From Clostridiales bacterium (GTDB lineage: Bacteria > Bacillota > Clostridia > Peptostreptococcales > Acidaminobacteraceae): DNA of 64,000 nucleotides. The position numbers were made by a program, and so were the translations under genes. Location: positions 140,041 through 204,040 of the forward strand of contig JAFGAC010000002.1 in the NCBI GenBank assembly GCA_016933835.1. Reading direction: 5' to 3'. Shown here in pieces: positions 32,951-41,828 of the stretch; position 1 is the first letter of the stretch, and each line of letters begins with the position of its first letter. Under the pieces are notes generated by a model, which did not search any database, was not told where the DNA came from, and worked only from the letters and a program-made list of their open reading frames with translations.

Positions 32951-34330
32951 GAACTCTTTTTTATTTTGATACATTCGTGTATCTGCTTGTTTGATTAGAA
33001 TATCAAGTATCATTGAATCTTCTGGGAATAGCGAAAAACCATAACTAAATGAAAGTTTAATTTTTTGATTATTATATGAGAATGTTGTGGATTCAATCTT
33101 TTTATGAATATACTGCATTTTTTCCATTACTTCTTCTTTAGAAGTGTTGAAGAAAACAAGAATAAATTCATCGCCGCCATATCTGGCAAAAATATCTGAA
33201 TCTCTGATTTCATCATTGATGCTGTCAGATAGCGTTTTTAATGCAAGATCTCCTGCATCATGTCCGTATTGGTCATTGATTATCTTGAGATCATTCATAT
33301 CAAGAAGTGCTATGATGAAATTTTCTTTATACCGCAATGCTTTTTTATAATAATCAGAAATGAGTTCTTCAAAATATGAACGATTGTATATTCCTGTCAA
33401 GCTGTCGAATTTTGATAATTTTACTGTTTTTTTATACATCATGTAATTTTTTAGTGCAATACTTGTTTGATTTGCAATATATTTCATGACAGGAATAATT
33501 TCTTCGGTAAAAGCATATTCCTTTTCACTGTCAATATTGAGCATACCATAGAGTTTATTGTCAATGATAATGGGTGAACTGACGGATGTATTGACGTCAT
33601 ATAAATTTTCTTCATCAAATTTAGAGTAAGTAGTGCTCTTAATATGCTTCAGGTTGAATTCTCTTAAATCTCCCACCATTTTAGGTTCTTTGATATCACC
33701 GTTTGACATAACATAAATATAAGTTTCTTCTAAATCTAAATTGATTTTTTGCAACGTATAAAGATTGTAGCCGTATGCAGCTATATATTCAGTAGTAATG
33801 CCGTCAATATTTCTCATGACACAACCATGGGTAGCCTCGGGTAAAGTCTGAACTGTTTTTTCAAGAATAAAGTTAAGAAAATCCAGCTGATTGTCAAAAT
33901 CCAAAATAGAGTTGCTAATTTCCAACAAGAAATCTTTTGTCTTCATATTTCGCTCTAATGAATTATTTAAAGATTCTATTTCATTTAATAAATCCGATTT
34001 ACTTTTTATAAGTGATTGAAAATTTAAAAAAATATTTTTAAATAAATAGGGCGCGTCATAAAGCATTCCCAAATAGCTTGATTTAAATTCATTAAAATCA
34101 ATTACATCGGGAAATATTTCCTCGATTTCATTGGTCATTTTTTGGATAAAAGTACCTAGCATTTTTGCGGTGAAGCTGCGATGAATGATCAATACGGATA
34201 GTATGACGAGTGACTGTAGGATCAAAGCTAAAGGAGTTGAAACATTAAGACCGATTAAAAGATTAGCAATGATTATAATAGTTGCAGTTATCAGTGCTAA
34301 TTTATAAATACTGAATAGTTTTCCGAGCAT
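32933..34330 (-). CDS. Membrane diguanylate cyclase with GAF domain
   Basis: A 465-residue protein making cyclic di-GMP. Two N-terminal helices (about 8-50) anchor it; a coiled stretch and a GAF domain (about 140-290; MRNIDGITTEYIAAYGY, SSPIIIDNKLYGMLNID) sense an unknown signal. The GGDEF domain (about 300-460) is intact: LTGIYNRSYFEEL, then ARYGGDEFILVF. RDSD five residues before GGDEF is a complete inhibitory RxxD site, so product inhibition is expected. AGGAGG precedes the start at 34330. Confidence 0.9.
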   Translation of the reverse strand: MLGKLFSIYKLALITATIIIIANLLIGLNVSTPLALILQSLVILSVLIIHRSFTAKMLGTFIQKMTNEIEEIFPDVIDFNEFKSSYLGMLYDAPYLFKNIFLNFQSLIKSKSDLLNEIESLNNSLERNMKTKDFLLEISNSILDFDNQLDFLNFILEKTVQTLPEATHGCVMRNIDGITTEYIAAYGYNLYTLQKINLDLEETYIYVMSNGDIKEPKMVGDLREFNLKHIKSTTYSKFDEENLYDVNTSVSSPIIIDNKLYGMLNIDSEKEYAFTEEIIPVMKYIANQTSIALKNYMMYKKTVKLSKFDSLTGIYNRSYFEELISDYYKKALRYKENFIIALLDMNDLKIINDQYGHDAGDLALKTLSDSINDEIRDSDIFARYGGDEFILVFFNTSKEEVMEKMQYIHKKIESTTFSYNNQKIKLSFSYGFSLFPEDSMILDILIKQADTRMYQNKKEFKKKDA

Positions 34331-34341
34331 TTAAAAACCTC

Positions 34342-34707
34342 CTATATTGACTTGGCAAGCTGAAATCCTAAAAACACAAGGATAAATCCGAGTAATAGAT
34401 TCAAAAATATATTGATGATGCCAGTAATTACTTGATCATTTGAAACAAGAATATAACTCTCCAACATATAGGTTGAAAATGTGGTAAAGGCACCAATGAA
34501 ACCTGTAGTGAACAATAAAATATATTCTTGAGGAATACTTGAGGATTTTAAAAATTTATAAGTTAAAAAACCGATTAAAAAACTACCCAGTGAATTTACA
34601 AAAAGTGTTCCATACGGAAAATGGGTATTCATTAATCGTGACAGAATATAACGAGCTGTACTGCCGAAAAAACCACCGATACCGACGTATATAATATTTT
34701 TAAGCAT
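34342..34707 (-). CDS. crcB: Fluoride channel CrcB/Fluc
   Basis: A 121-residue, four-helix membrane protein. It has GGFFGSTARYILSR, PYGTLFVNSLGSFLIGF with the pore Asn, and TTGFIGAFTTFSTYMLE with the Phe/Thr track. The family exports fluoride as a dimer. Only one copy is present, suggesting a homodimer. No fluoride riboswitch was recognised upstream. It is followed by the diguanylate cyclase gene, 11 bases away. Confidence 0.92.
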   Translation of the reverse strand: MLKNIIYVGIGGFFGSTARYILSRLMNTHFPYGTLFVNSLGSFLIGFLTYKFLKSSSIPQEYILLFTTGFIGAFTTFSTYMLESYILVSNDQVITGIINIFLNLLLGFILVFLGFQLAKSI

Positions 34708-34805
34708 GAATCCTCCTGAAAGTGTTTATATCAATAATGAAATTGGTATTAAGTAAATGGCAATTATAGATACATTATATCAAAAAAAATCAAAAGGAGG
34801 GTTTA

Positions 34806-35240
34806 ATGAATAATATTTTTTCTCCTCAAATAATTTGGGTTGTATTAATGATTATTTTCGTAGTGGTGGAAGCGATATCGCTTGGACTTACATCCATATG
34901 GTTTGCCTTTGGAGCACTTATAGCATTGATTAGCTCATATTTTATTGATTCTTTCATTATCCAAGTGACTATTTTTGTGATTTCTTCGATTGCTGCATTA
35001 TATTTTACGAAACCTTTAGTGAAGAAATATTTAAAAGTCGGCAGAGAAAGGACAAATGTGGATAGCTTGATTGGTGAAAATGGAGTTGTTGTGAAGGAAA
35101 TAAAAAAATATGAAACAGGCCAGGTAAAAGTAAAGGGGCAAATTTGGACTGCTTACAGTGAAGACGAAATTGAAGTAGGTACAGATGTAACGGTAGAAGA
35201 AGTTAAAGGTGTAAGATTAAAAGTGAGAAAGGAAGAATGA
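34806..35240 (+). CDS. NfeD-family membrane protein
   Basis: A 144-residue protein of the short NfeD type: three or so N-terminal helices (WVVLMIIFVVVEAISLGLTSIWFAFGALIALI) and a C-terminal OB-fold (about 80-144; SLIGENGVVVKEIKKYETGQVKVKGQIWTA). It lies one base before an SPFH-family gene. These two always pair in bacteria as flotillin-like membrane assemblies. Confidence 0.88.
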   Translation: MNNIFSPQIIWVVLMIIFVVVEAISLGLTSIWFAFGALIALISSYFIDSFIIQVTIFVISSIAALYFTKPLVKKYLKVGRERTNVDSLIGENGVVVKEIKKYETGQVKVKGQIWTAYSEDEIEVGTDVTVEEVKGVRLKVRKEE

Positions 35241-35241
35241 T

Positions 35242-36141
35242 ATGTTGGGATATTTAATATTGTTGATAGTGATTATATTGTTGACAGTGCTGATCATTGT
35301 GAATGTGAGGATAGTACCGCAAGCAAATGCATTTGTTATTGAGCGACTAGGAGGCTATTTGAAAACATGGAGTGTTGGACTGCATATCAAATTGCCATTG
35401 TTGGATCGCGTCGCTCAGCGGGTTGATTTAAAAGAGAAAGTCATTGATTTTCCACCTCAACCAGTTATTACAAAAGACAATGTGACAATGAAAATAGATA
35501 CAGTGGTTTTCTATCAGATTACTGATCCAAAGTTGTATGCTTATGGTGTTGCTCAACCTATTTTAGCTATTGAAAATTTGACGGCTACAACTCTTAGAAA
35601 TATTATCGGACAATTGGAGCTAGATGAAACGTTGACAAGCAGAGATTTGATCAATGTCCAGATGAGAAGCACACTTGATGAAGCCACTGATCCATGGGGA
35701 ATCAGAGTCAATAGAGTTGAAGTAAAAAATATTTTGCCACCTGATGATATTCAAAATGCCATGGAAAAACAGATGAGAGCTGAGAGGGAGAGAAGAGAAA
35801 GTATTCTGAGGGCTGAGGGAGAAAAAAGATCTGCAATCCTGATTGCTGAAGGAAAGAAAGAATCACAGATACTTTATGCAGAAGGTGAAAAAACTGCAAA
35901 TATTTTGAAGGCTGAAGCCAAAAAAGAAGCTGCTATTCGCGTAGCAGAAGGAGAGGCCTTAGCTATAAAAATGATAAAAGAAGCAGGGCCTACAAAAGAA
36001 ATTTTAACACTAAGAAGTTTTGATGCATTGGTTGATGTGGCAAACGGCAATGCGACAAAAATTATAATTCCTTCAGAAATTCAAAGTATGGCAGGATTAG
36101 CTACTTCTTTAAAAGAATTGATAGTAAAAAATGAAGCCTAA
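35242..36141 (+). CDS. SPFH/Band 7 protein (QmcA-like stomatin)
   Basis: A 299-residue protein with one N-terminal helix, a Band 7 domain (VPQANAFVIERLGGYLKTWSVGLHIKLPLLDRVAQRVDLKE, DNVTMKIDTVVFYQI, WGIRVNRVEVKNI) and a long charged coiled coil (about 180-260, rich in AEGEK repeats). It forms membrane-bound oligomers with NfeD; the role is membrane organisation or protein quality control. Confidence 0.9.
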   Translation: MLGYLILLIVIILLTVLIIVNVRIVPQANAFVIERLGGYLKTWSVGLHIKLPLLDRVAQRVDLKEKVIDFPPQPVITKDNVTMKIDTVVFYQITDPKLYAYGVAQPILAIENLTATTLRNIIGQLELDETLTSRDLINVQMRSTLDEATDPWGIRVNRVEVKNILPPDDIQNAMEKQMRAERERRESILRAEGEKRSAILIAEGKKESQILYAEGEKTANILKAEAKKEAAIRVAEGEALAIKMIKEAGPTKEILTLRSFDALVDVANGNATKIIIPSEIQSMAGLATSLKELIVKNEA

Positions 36142-36153
36142 GGCTTCTTTTTT
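36133..36153 (+). terminator. Terminator after the SPFH gene
   Basis: GAAGCCT pairs with AGGCTTC (36133-36147), then six T residues. It overlaps the stop codon. Confidence 0.8.
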
Positions 36154-36273
36154 ATGCTTAGTATTAACATATTTAATCAATAAATTGAATATGTTAAAAT
36201 AAATTATAAATAAATTAACTAATATAAGTTTTAAGTTTAATTATATGGATATATTTTAAAAGAGGTGATGTAT

Positions 36274-36639
36274 ATGATGAACGAAATTTTAGGCAAGTGT
36301 CCAGTATGTGGAGGGAAGTTGAGAGTAACACGGATGGCATGTTATAACTGTGAGACGAAGATAGAAGGTGAATTTGGGCTAGACAAATTTTCTTATTTAT
36401 CTAAAGAGGAAAAAGCATTTGTAGAGATATTTGTCAAAAACAGGGGGAATATTAAAGAAATTGAAAAAGATTTAGGTGTTTCATACCCGACAGTAAGAAG
36501 GCTGTTGGACCAAGCGATTGAATCGCTTGGCTACAATGTAATTCCAGATGCGAAGAAAATATCAGATGTTGAAGTTCTAGATAAGCTCGAAAAAGGTGAA
36601 ATTACTGCTGAAGAAGCTTTTAAATTACTTGAAAGGTAG
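36274..36639 (+). CDS. DUF2089 family regulator
   Basis: A 121-residue protein. The N-terminus is a zinc ribbon (CPVCGGKLRVTRMACYNC), followed by a helix-turn-helix (FVKNRGNIKEIEKDLGVSYPTVRRLLDQAIESLGY) and a short helical C-terminal SHOCT-like stretch (LDKLEKGEITAEEAFKLL). The start at 36274 sits six bases after GAGGTG. It is followed after eight bases by a partner with the same SHOCT-like motif, so it probably controls its own operon. Confidence 0.85.
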   Translation: MMNEILGKCPVCGGKLRVTRMACYNCETKIEGEFGLDKFSYLSKEEKAFVEIFVKNRGNIKEIEKDLGVSYPTVRRLLDQAIESLGYNVIPDAKKISDVEVLDKLEKGEITAEEAFKLLER

Positions 36640-36647
36640 GGAGTATA

Positions 36648-37034
36648 ATGGATGAAAAAATGAAGATATTAAAAATGATTGAAGATAAAATCATAACAGC
36701 TGAAGAGGGTTTGAAATTATTGGACGCAATAGAAGACAATGAAAGGTATGAGACTAAAAGAGAGAAAATAAAAATGAGAGGAAAAAAATTAATTGTAAAA
36801 GTATTGGATAAAGAAGAAAATACGAATGTAGATATCAAGATACCGCTATCACTTGTGAATCTTGGTCTTAATATTGGTTCAAAATTTTCTCCGAATTTAA
36901 AAGAAAAAATGGGAAATGTTGATATTGATGATATCATTAAGACAGCTATTGAAGATTTAAATGAAGACGGCAATCAAAAGATTGTGGATATTCATGAAGA
37001 AAATGGAACGACAGTAGAAATCTATATTGAATAA
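36648..37034 (+). CDS. SHOCT-like domain protein (YvlB/LiaX-type), unknown function
   Basis: A 128-residue protein. Residues 1-30 (ILKMIEDKIITAEEGLKLLDAIE) are the short helical pair common at the N-terminus of YvlB/LiaX-type envelope-stress proteins. The rest is predicted beta and helical with no motif (KLIVKVLDKEENTNVDIKIPLSLVNLGLNIG). It is always found next to DUF2089 genes in related organisms as far as I recall. The function is unknown. Confidence 0.75.
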   Translation: MDEKMKILKMIEDKIITAEEGLKLLDAIEDNERYETKREKIKMRGKKLIVKVLDKEENTNVDIKIPLSLVNLGLNIGSKFSPNLKEKMGNVDIDDIIKTAIEDLNEDGNQKIVDIHEENGTTVEIYIE

Positions 37035-37044
37035 GGGTGGCTAA

Positions 37045-37593
37045 ATGTATAGCATATTGGAGTCGATTGCAAAAAAGTTGAATGGAATGGAAGTGGTATG
37101 GGCATTAGGTGCTTCTTCAGTACTTTATTATAACGGGTATGAGACAAGGCCAAATGATATTGATTTGTTTGTGATGGAAGAGGATTTCGAAAACATCAGA
37201 TTGTTTTTGTTAGAAAATGGCATAGAAAAGCACAAACCTGACACAGAAGAAATTTACAACACACAAAAATTTTCTACGATTGAAATCAATGGCGTTGATG
37301 TCGATTTGATTGCGGGTTTCTTTATAAAGCACGAAGCGGGTGAATATAGATTTAATTTTGATCATCATTCAATAGACAAAGTTGTTTTCATCGAAAATGA
37401 ACCTGTAAATATTATGGCTCTTGAAGACTGGTACATACTATATCAATTGATACCAGGGAGAGAGAAAAAAGTGAAAGTAATAAAGGAGATGCTGATTAAA
37501 AAAAATACAATCAGAATGGACTTAATCAATCGAACTTTAATATTAGAACTTCCGAAAAGTGTGAGGGCGTCAATAATAGAAATAATCAAGTAG
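37045..37593 (+). CDS. Nucleotidyltransferase-fold protein
   Basis: A 182-residue protein with the minimal nucleotidyltransferase core: WALGASSVLYYNGYETRPNDIDLFV (GASS replaces GS, followed by the DxD pair) and a third acidic strand VDLIAGF. This resembles AbiEii/MNT-type nucleotidyltransferases, but no antitoxin partner is next to it. It follows the SHOCT-like gene by 10 bases. Confidence 0.7.
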   Translation: MYSILESIAKKLNGMEVVWALGASSVLYYNGYETRPNDIDLFVMEEDFENIRLFLLENGIEKHKPDTEEIYNTQKFSTIEINGVDVDLIAGFFIKHEAGEYRFNFDHHSIDKVVFIENEPVNIMALEDWYILYQLIPGREKKVKVIKEMLIKKNTIRMDLINRTLILELPKSVRASIIEIIK

Positions 37594-37617
37594 AAAAATA
37601 GTGCTTGATTTTTTTTT
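37584..37617 (+). terminator. Terminator after the nucleotidyltransferase gene
   Basis: AATCAAG (37584-37590) pairs with CTTGATT (37604-37610), then seven T residues. Confidence 0.75.
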
Positions 37618-37746
37618 GAACCATTTTGCATGTTGAATCGTTTAACATATGTAGCGATAAAGGGAATATATTTAAATTGATGATAAGAAGCAGAGGTTTG
37701 CTATGTAAATAAAGAACTAGAATTTATTGATAAGTAAGGTGATTGC

Positions 37747-38247
37747 ATGAATAACGAAAAAGAAGTTTTTTATAAAGCGAAGAATGGAAGCAAGATTCAT
37801 CTGAAATACCTTATTGAAAACAATTACCCAATTGTCTTTAAATACGTGTACAGTTTGACTTTTAAAAAAGAGCTTTCTGAGGATGTTGCACAAGAAACAT
37901 GCGTTCGATTTCTTGAAAACATCAGTAAGTTTGAATATAAATCAAAGACTAGTACATTAATGATTACAATAGCTGGAAATCTACTTAAAGATATGTATAA
38001 AAAAAATAATAGAATAAGACTTGAAAGCGAACTAAACATGATACATGAGGCTGATGAAACTTCAGAAGCTAAGGAAATACTAATGGCCATGGATTTGGAG
38101 TACAGGAAGCTTTTTGTGTTAAAGTACTATTATGGCTATAACTATAATGAAATCGGTAAGATATTAGGGATAAAAGAGGGTACTGTCAAATCAAGATTCC
38201 ATTATGCAATCAAGAATATTAGAGAGGAGATTTTTAATGATGAATAA
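37747..38247 (+). CDS. ECF-type sigma factor
   Basis: A 166-residue sigma-70 family protein with only regions 2 and 4. Region 2: LSEDVAQETCVRFLENISKF and STLMITIAGNLLKDMYKK. Region 4: RKLFVLKYYYGYNYNEIGKILGIKEGTVKSRFHYAIKNIREEI. The ATG at 37747 follows AAGGTGATTGC. It overlaps a small membrane-protein gene, the usual place of the anti-sigma factor. Confidence 0.9.
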   Translation: MNNEKEVFYKAKNGSKIHLKYLIENNYPIVFKYVYSLTFKKELSEDVAQETCVRFLENISKFEYKSKTSTLMITIAGNLLKDMYKKNNRIRLESELNMIHEADETSEAKEILMAMDLEYRKLFVLKYYYGYNYNEIGKILGIKEGTVKSRFHYAIKNIREEIFNDE

Positions 38248-38521
38248 TCAAATGAAAATAGATTTTCCTGAAATTGAATTTGATTCAAATCAAATAATGA
38301 AAATCGCTAATGATAGAATGCTCATGAAAAAGAAAAAAGATCAAATAAAATATCTAATTTTGTTGATGGCAATGGCAAGTATCATGATTTTGTTTTTTAT
38401 AGTTTATCAAAATTATTTTATAATTTTTCAAGTCCTGCTTATAGTATTGGTTTCACCTACTGTAATGTTGGTCAATATTGCTAAAATGACTAAGAAAGAG
38501 GAGAATGGCCATGGATACTAA
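38237..38521 (+). CDS. Small membrane protein, probable anti-sigma factor
   Basis: A 94-residue protein with a soluble N-terminus of about 45 residues and two hydrophobic helices (IKYLILLMAMASIMILFFIVY and FIIFQVLLIVLVSPTVMLV). It overlaps the sigma gene by 11 bases; translation coupling and position suggest an anti-sigma factor. It lacks the zinc HxxxCxxC motif, so it would be a non-ZAS type. Function inferred from context only. Confidence 0.6.
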   Translation: MMNNQMKIDFPEIEFDSNQIMKIANDRMLMKKKKDQIKYLILLMAMASIMILFFIVYQNYFIIFQVLLIVLVSPTVMLVNIAKMTKKEENGHGY

Positions 38522-38783
38522 GATATATATTATTTTGTTTACACTGTTATTTATTGTTCTGGGAATTCAGAGTGTTTGGATTTACAAAGATGCTGAAAAA
38601 AGAGGTCTCAACAAATGGTTATGGGGTGCTTTTGGTTTTTTGAATACACCTACAAATTTGTTGATCTATTTGATTGTTTCAAGGATGTTTTTGCAAAAAA
38701 ATATTTGCTTGAAATGTGGACACAAAAATAATAAAAATGCCAATTTTTGTGAAAATTGCGGAGAAAAAATCAATATGGATTGA
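38511..38783 (+). CDS. Small membrane protein with zinc ribbon
   Basis: A 90-residue protein: one N-terminal helix (IYIILFTLLFIVLGIQSVWIY), a WIYKDAEKRGLNKWLWGAFGFLNTP stretch, a second helix, then a C-terminal zinc ribbon (CLKCGHKN ... FCENCGEKI). It starts at 38511, seven bases after AAAGAGGAG. It overlaps the preceding gene, so it is part of the sigma operon. The function is unknown. Confidence 0.75.
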   Translation: MDTKIYIILFTLLFIVLGIQSVWIYKDAEKRGLNKWLWGAFGFLNTPTNLLIYLIVSRMFLQKNICLKCGHKNNKNANFCENCGEKINMD

Positions 38784-38838
38784 TAGCATGCCTTTATGGG
38801 TATAATTCTTATAACTTAATAAAAGGCAGGTGTTGCAG

Positions 38839-39105
38839 ATGTTGAATGCCAAATTTATCAATTTATCAAAGATTGAATCTGACCTGTCAACTTTGTTGAC
38901 TAAAGAGGAGTATAGATTGAATGATTATATCTTGTTCGATTTTATATTGAATCAAAAACTATATGTTCTAGGAGGCATGGTCATAAGCAAAGACCGTGTT
39001 GCCGATCAAAACTTATATGCAGTTGATGTCGTGGAAATCAGTGAGGAACTCAGAAAATTACTTGAAAATTATGGCGCTGACAGTGGATATATGCGTGTCA
39101 ATTGA
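38839..39105 (+). CDS. Hypothetical protein
   Basis: An 88-residue protein, mostly charged with a mixed helix-strand pattern (KIESDLSTLLTKEEYRLNDYILFDFILNQKLYVLGG), without a family I recognise. The start at 38839 is eight bases after AGGCAGG; GTG at 38830 is possible. It lies directly before the tyrS T-box leader, with no terminator between. Confidence 0.6.
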   Translation: MLNAKFINLSKIESDLSTLLTKEEYRLNDYILFDFILNQKLYVLGGMVISKDRVADQNLYAVDVVEISEELRKLLENYGADSGYMRVN

Positions 39106-39140
39106 CTTGACAATACCACACAATTTGTTATGATTATTAA

Positions 39141-39375
39141 AAATGAATAGTAAGCTATGAGAAGACGAAGTAGTGTTTTATCGGGAATCAAGAGAGTGAA
39201 GTGGCAGGTGAAAACTTCAACGATGATAGAATGTGAATTACATCTTTGAGCTTCTGCTGAAAATGGCAGCGTGAATCGCGCGATAAGCGGTTTGAGGCAT
39301 TGATTCAATGCGAAAAAAGGTGGTACCACGGGAACACTCGTCCTTTATTGACGAGTTGTTCCTTTTATTTTTTTT
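39141..39375 (+). promoter_or_regulatory. Tyrosine T-box leader
   Basis: The leader holds AGGTGGTACCACGG (39318-39331), the T-box that pairs with uncharged tRNA ends, after a long stem I. TAC at 39239-39241 (in GTGAATTACATC) is the likely Tyr specifier codon. The terminator stem ACTCGTC / GACGAGT with flanking pairs (about 39332-39363) is followed by T-rich DNA. Low charging of tRNA-Tyr would stabilise the antiterminator and turn on tyrS. Confidence 0.9.
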
Positions 39376-39388
39376 GAGGAGGAATAAC

Positions 39389-40615
39389 ATGAGAAGTGTT
39401 TATGATGTATTGATGGAAAGGGGATTTATTGAACAGATTACCCATGAAGAGGAAGTAAAAGAATTGCTTCAAAATGAATCTGTGACTTTTTATATTGGAT
39501 TTGATCCAACAGCGGATAGTCTACATATTGGACATTATATTCAAATAATGGTAATGAGCCATATGCAAAAATTTGGACATAAACCGATTGCACTTATTGG
39601 TGGAGGGACGACAATGGTAGGAGATCCAAGTGATCGTACCGGCATGCGTCAAATGATGTCTCAAGAAACAATTCAGGCCAATGGTGAAAGATTTAAAACG
39701 GTTTTTAAAAAATTCTTAGACTTTGATGATGATAAAGCAATTATGGTAAATAATGCAGATTGGCTTTTGAACCTTAATTATGTGGAGTTTTTAAGAGATG
39801 TGGGTGTTCATTTTTCTGTCAATAGAATGCTTACAGCTGAAGCATACAAGAATAGAATGGAAAGAGGACTGACCTTCCTGGAATTCAACTACATGATTAT
39901 GCAAGCTTATGATTTTTATGTGTTGAATGATCAATATGGATGCAAGATGCAATTTGGGGGAAATGACCAATGGTCGAATATCTTGGCAGGAACTGAGCTT
40001 ATAAGAAAAAAATCACAAAAAGATGCTTTTGGAATGACTTTTACTTTACTGACTAACAGTGAGGGTAAAAAGATGGGGAAAACTGAAAAAGGTGCTTTGT
40101 GGCTTGATCCAGAGAAGACGTCTCCATATGATTTTTATCAGTATTGGAGAAACGTAGATGATGCGGATGTTGAAAAATGTTTATCATTGCTAACGTTTTT
40201 GCCGATGGATGAAGTCAAGACACTCAGCTCGCTTGAAGGTGCAGAAATAAACAAAGCAAAAGAGATTTTAGCCTATGAAGTAACTAAAATGGTTCACAGT
40301 GCAGAAGCTGCTGGACAAGCACAGGAAGCCGCCAAAGCACTTTTTGGGAAAGGAAATGATCTAAGTAATGTTCCTACAGTCAATGTCGAAAAATCTAAAA
40401 TCGAATCAGGATGCAGCATAATAGAATTGCTGTTTGATACAGAGATTATTGCTACAAAATCTGAAGGTAGAAGAATGATTGAACAAAACGGAATATATTT
40501 GAATGATGAAACAGTAACTTCCCATGAGCGACAATTGATGTTGGATGACTTTAATAATGGATTTGCTATGATTAGAAAAGGAAAAAAGAAATACTTTAAA
40601 GTAGAATTGATATAG
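39389..40615 (+). CDS. tyrS: Tyrosyl-tRNA synthetase
   Basis: Attaches tyrosine to tRNA-Tyr. The 408-residue class I enzyme has HIGH (in [12 protein letters not shown]), the KMSKS variant [12 protein letters not shown], the tyrosine-site stretch [13 protein letters not shown] and a C-terminal S4 RNA-binding domain ([15 protein letters not shown]). The start at 39389 follows GAGGAGGA; a longer frame back to 39308 runs through the T-box terminator and is not coding. Confidence 0.96.
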   Translation: MRSVYDVLMERGFIEQITHEEEVKELLQNESVTFYIGFDPTADSLHIGHYIQIMVMSHMQKFGHKPIALIGGGTTMVGDPSDRTGMRQMMSQETIQANGERFKTVFKKFLDFDDDKAIMVNNADWLLNLNYVEFLRDVGVHFSVNRMLTAEAYKNRMERGLTFLEFNYMIMQAYDFYVLNDQYGCKMQFGGNDQWSNILAGTELIRKKSQKDAFGMTFTLLTNSEGKKMGKTEKGALWLDPEKTSPYDFYQYWRNVDDADVEKCLSLLTFLPMDEVKTLSSLEGAEINKAKEILAYEVTKMVHSAEAAGQAQEAAKALFGKGNDLSNVPTVNVEKSKIESGCSIIELLFDTEIIATKSEGRRMIEQNGIYLNDETVTSHERQLMLDDFNNGFAMIRKGKKKYFKVELI

Positions 40616-40623
40616 GTGATTTG

Positions 40624-41055
40624 ATGAATGGTCGTGTAGTAGGAATCTTATTGAGTGTTAATAAAGGCCAACCAAGGGTAAACATTGAAAGTGGAGAGTT
40701 TGTGAAAGGGAAAGGACTGAAAGGAGATTCTTACTTTGAGAGCAAGGTAGAAGTTGTGATGCTTCCATATGCTTCTCGACAAGAAATCAAGCAATCTCAT
40801 GAAGATGGGCTATGTTTTAAAAGATTTGTAGAAACCCTCTCCTTGGAAATGAACGGCACCATACTGCTAAAAGGAGATATTGTATTCATTGGTTCAGCAA
40901 AATTTCAAGTTGTATCTTCAGGGAAGAGATGTTTTCCAGAATGCAGCATTGTTCAAAAGGGAAGGGTTTGTGCACTAGCAACGGGAACCGTGTATCTTGA
41001 CGTGATACAAACGGGAAGGGTATCTGTTGGTGATGAGGTGATGGTGAACAGATGA
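40624..41055 (+). CDS. MOSC domain protein
   Basis: A 143-residue MOSC protein, the small stand-alone type. It has GRVVGILLSVNKG at the start, the conserved GKGLKGDSY, and GKRCFPECSIVQKGRVCALATG with the active-site Cys in the usual place. MOSC domains bind sulfur and molybdenum cofactor; the stand-alone type has no known reaction. It follows tyrS by eight bases and overlaps the ATPase gene. Confidence 0.85.
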   Translation: MNGRVVGILLSVNKGQPRVNIESGEFVKGKGLKGDSYFESKVEVVMLPYASRQEIKQSHEDGLCFKRFVETLSLEMNGTILLKGDIVFIGSAKFQVVSSGKRCFPECSIVQKGRVCALATGTVYLDVIQTGRVSVGDEVMVNR

Positions 41056-41828
41056 TTGAGGTAAGAAATTTAACTAAAACTTATTTTGTTTCAAAAAGAG
41101 AACGAAAAAAAAATAAAATGAAAAATGAGTATGTACGAGCAGTTGAAAATGTTTCTTTTTCGGTGCGTCCTGGTGAGATCTATGCACTTCTAGGTCCCAA
41201 CGGAGCGGGTAAGACAACGACTCTGAGATGCATGTCGACACTTATAAAACCATCATCTGGAGAAATAATAATCGATGGATTCGATGTTCAAAATGATTCT
41301 GAAAGTGTAAGAGAAAATATCAGTTTTTTGACTAACGAATTGAAATTGGATGAACATTTCTCTGCAGATTATACTATGAAATTTTTTGGTGGGCTCAGAA
41401 ATATGTTGCCGGAACAGATTGATTTAAGAAAGAATTATTTATTTGATATCTTTGGTATCGAGGGATTTAAAAACAAGCAAATCAGTGATTTTTCAACTGG
41501 CATGAAACAAAAATTAGGTATAGCGGTTAGTCTACTTAATGATCCAGAAGTTATTATTTTTGATGAACCCACAAATGGATTAGACATATTAACGGCAAAA
41601 ACAGTGACAGATTATCTTCTCGATATGAAAGAGCAAGGAAAAACAATAATAATCTCCACTCATGTCATGCGAGTTGCTGAAAAACTCAGTGATAGAATAG
41701 GTATTTTGATAGGGGGTCATCTGATAATTGAAGGGACCTTAAAAGAGATATTGGAGAAGACTGAAACTGAAACCTTGGATGATGCTTTTTTTGCCCTGTA
41801 TGAAAAGTTCGGTGATGATAATGGATAG
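41052..41828 (+). CDS. natA: ABC exporter ATPase (NatA-like)
   Basis: A 258-residue ATPase: Walker A GPNGAGKTT, signature DFSTGMKQKLGIAVSLL (STG rather than SGG), Walker B VIIFDEPTNGLD and switch His ISTHVMRVAEK. This is the NatA/CcmA branch that works with ABC-2 permeases. It overlaps MOSC and the permease. Confidence 0.88.
   Translation: MIEVRNLTKTYFVSKRERKKNKMKNEYVRAVENVSFSVRPGEIYALLGPNGAGKTTTLRCMSTLIKPSSGEIIIDGFDVQNDSESVRENISFLTNELKLDEHFSADYTMKFFGGLRNMLPEQIDLRKNYLFDIFGIEGFKNKQISDFSTGMKQKLGIAVSLLNDPEVIIFDEPTNGLDILTAKTVTDYLLDMKEQGKTIIISTHVMRVAEKLSDRIGILIGGHLIIEGTLKEILEKTETETLDDAFFALYEKFGDDNG

Noticed and set aside
34708..34805. Fluoride riboswitch upstream of crcB
   Set aside because: The conserved fluoride aptamer blocks were looked for on the minus strand and not found.
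39308..39388. N-terminal extension of TyrS
   Set aside because: The extra frame runs through the T-box and its terminator hairpin; the ATG at 39389 has the strong ribosome site.
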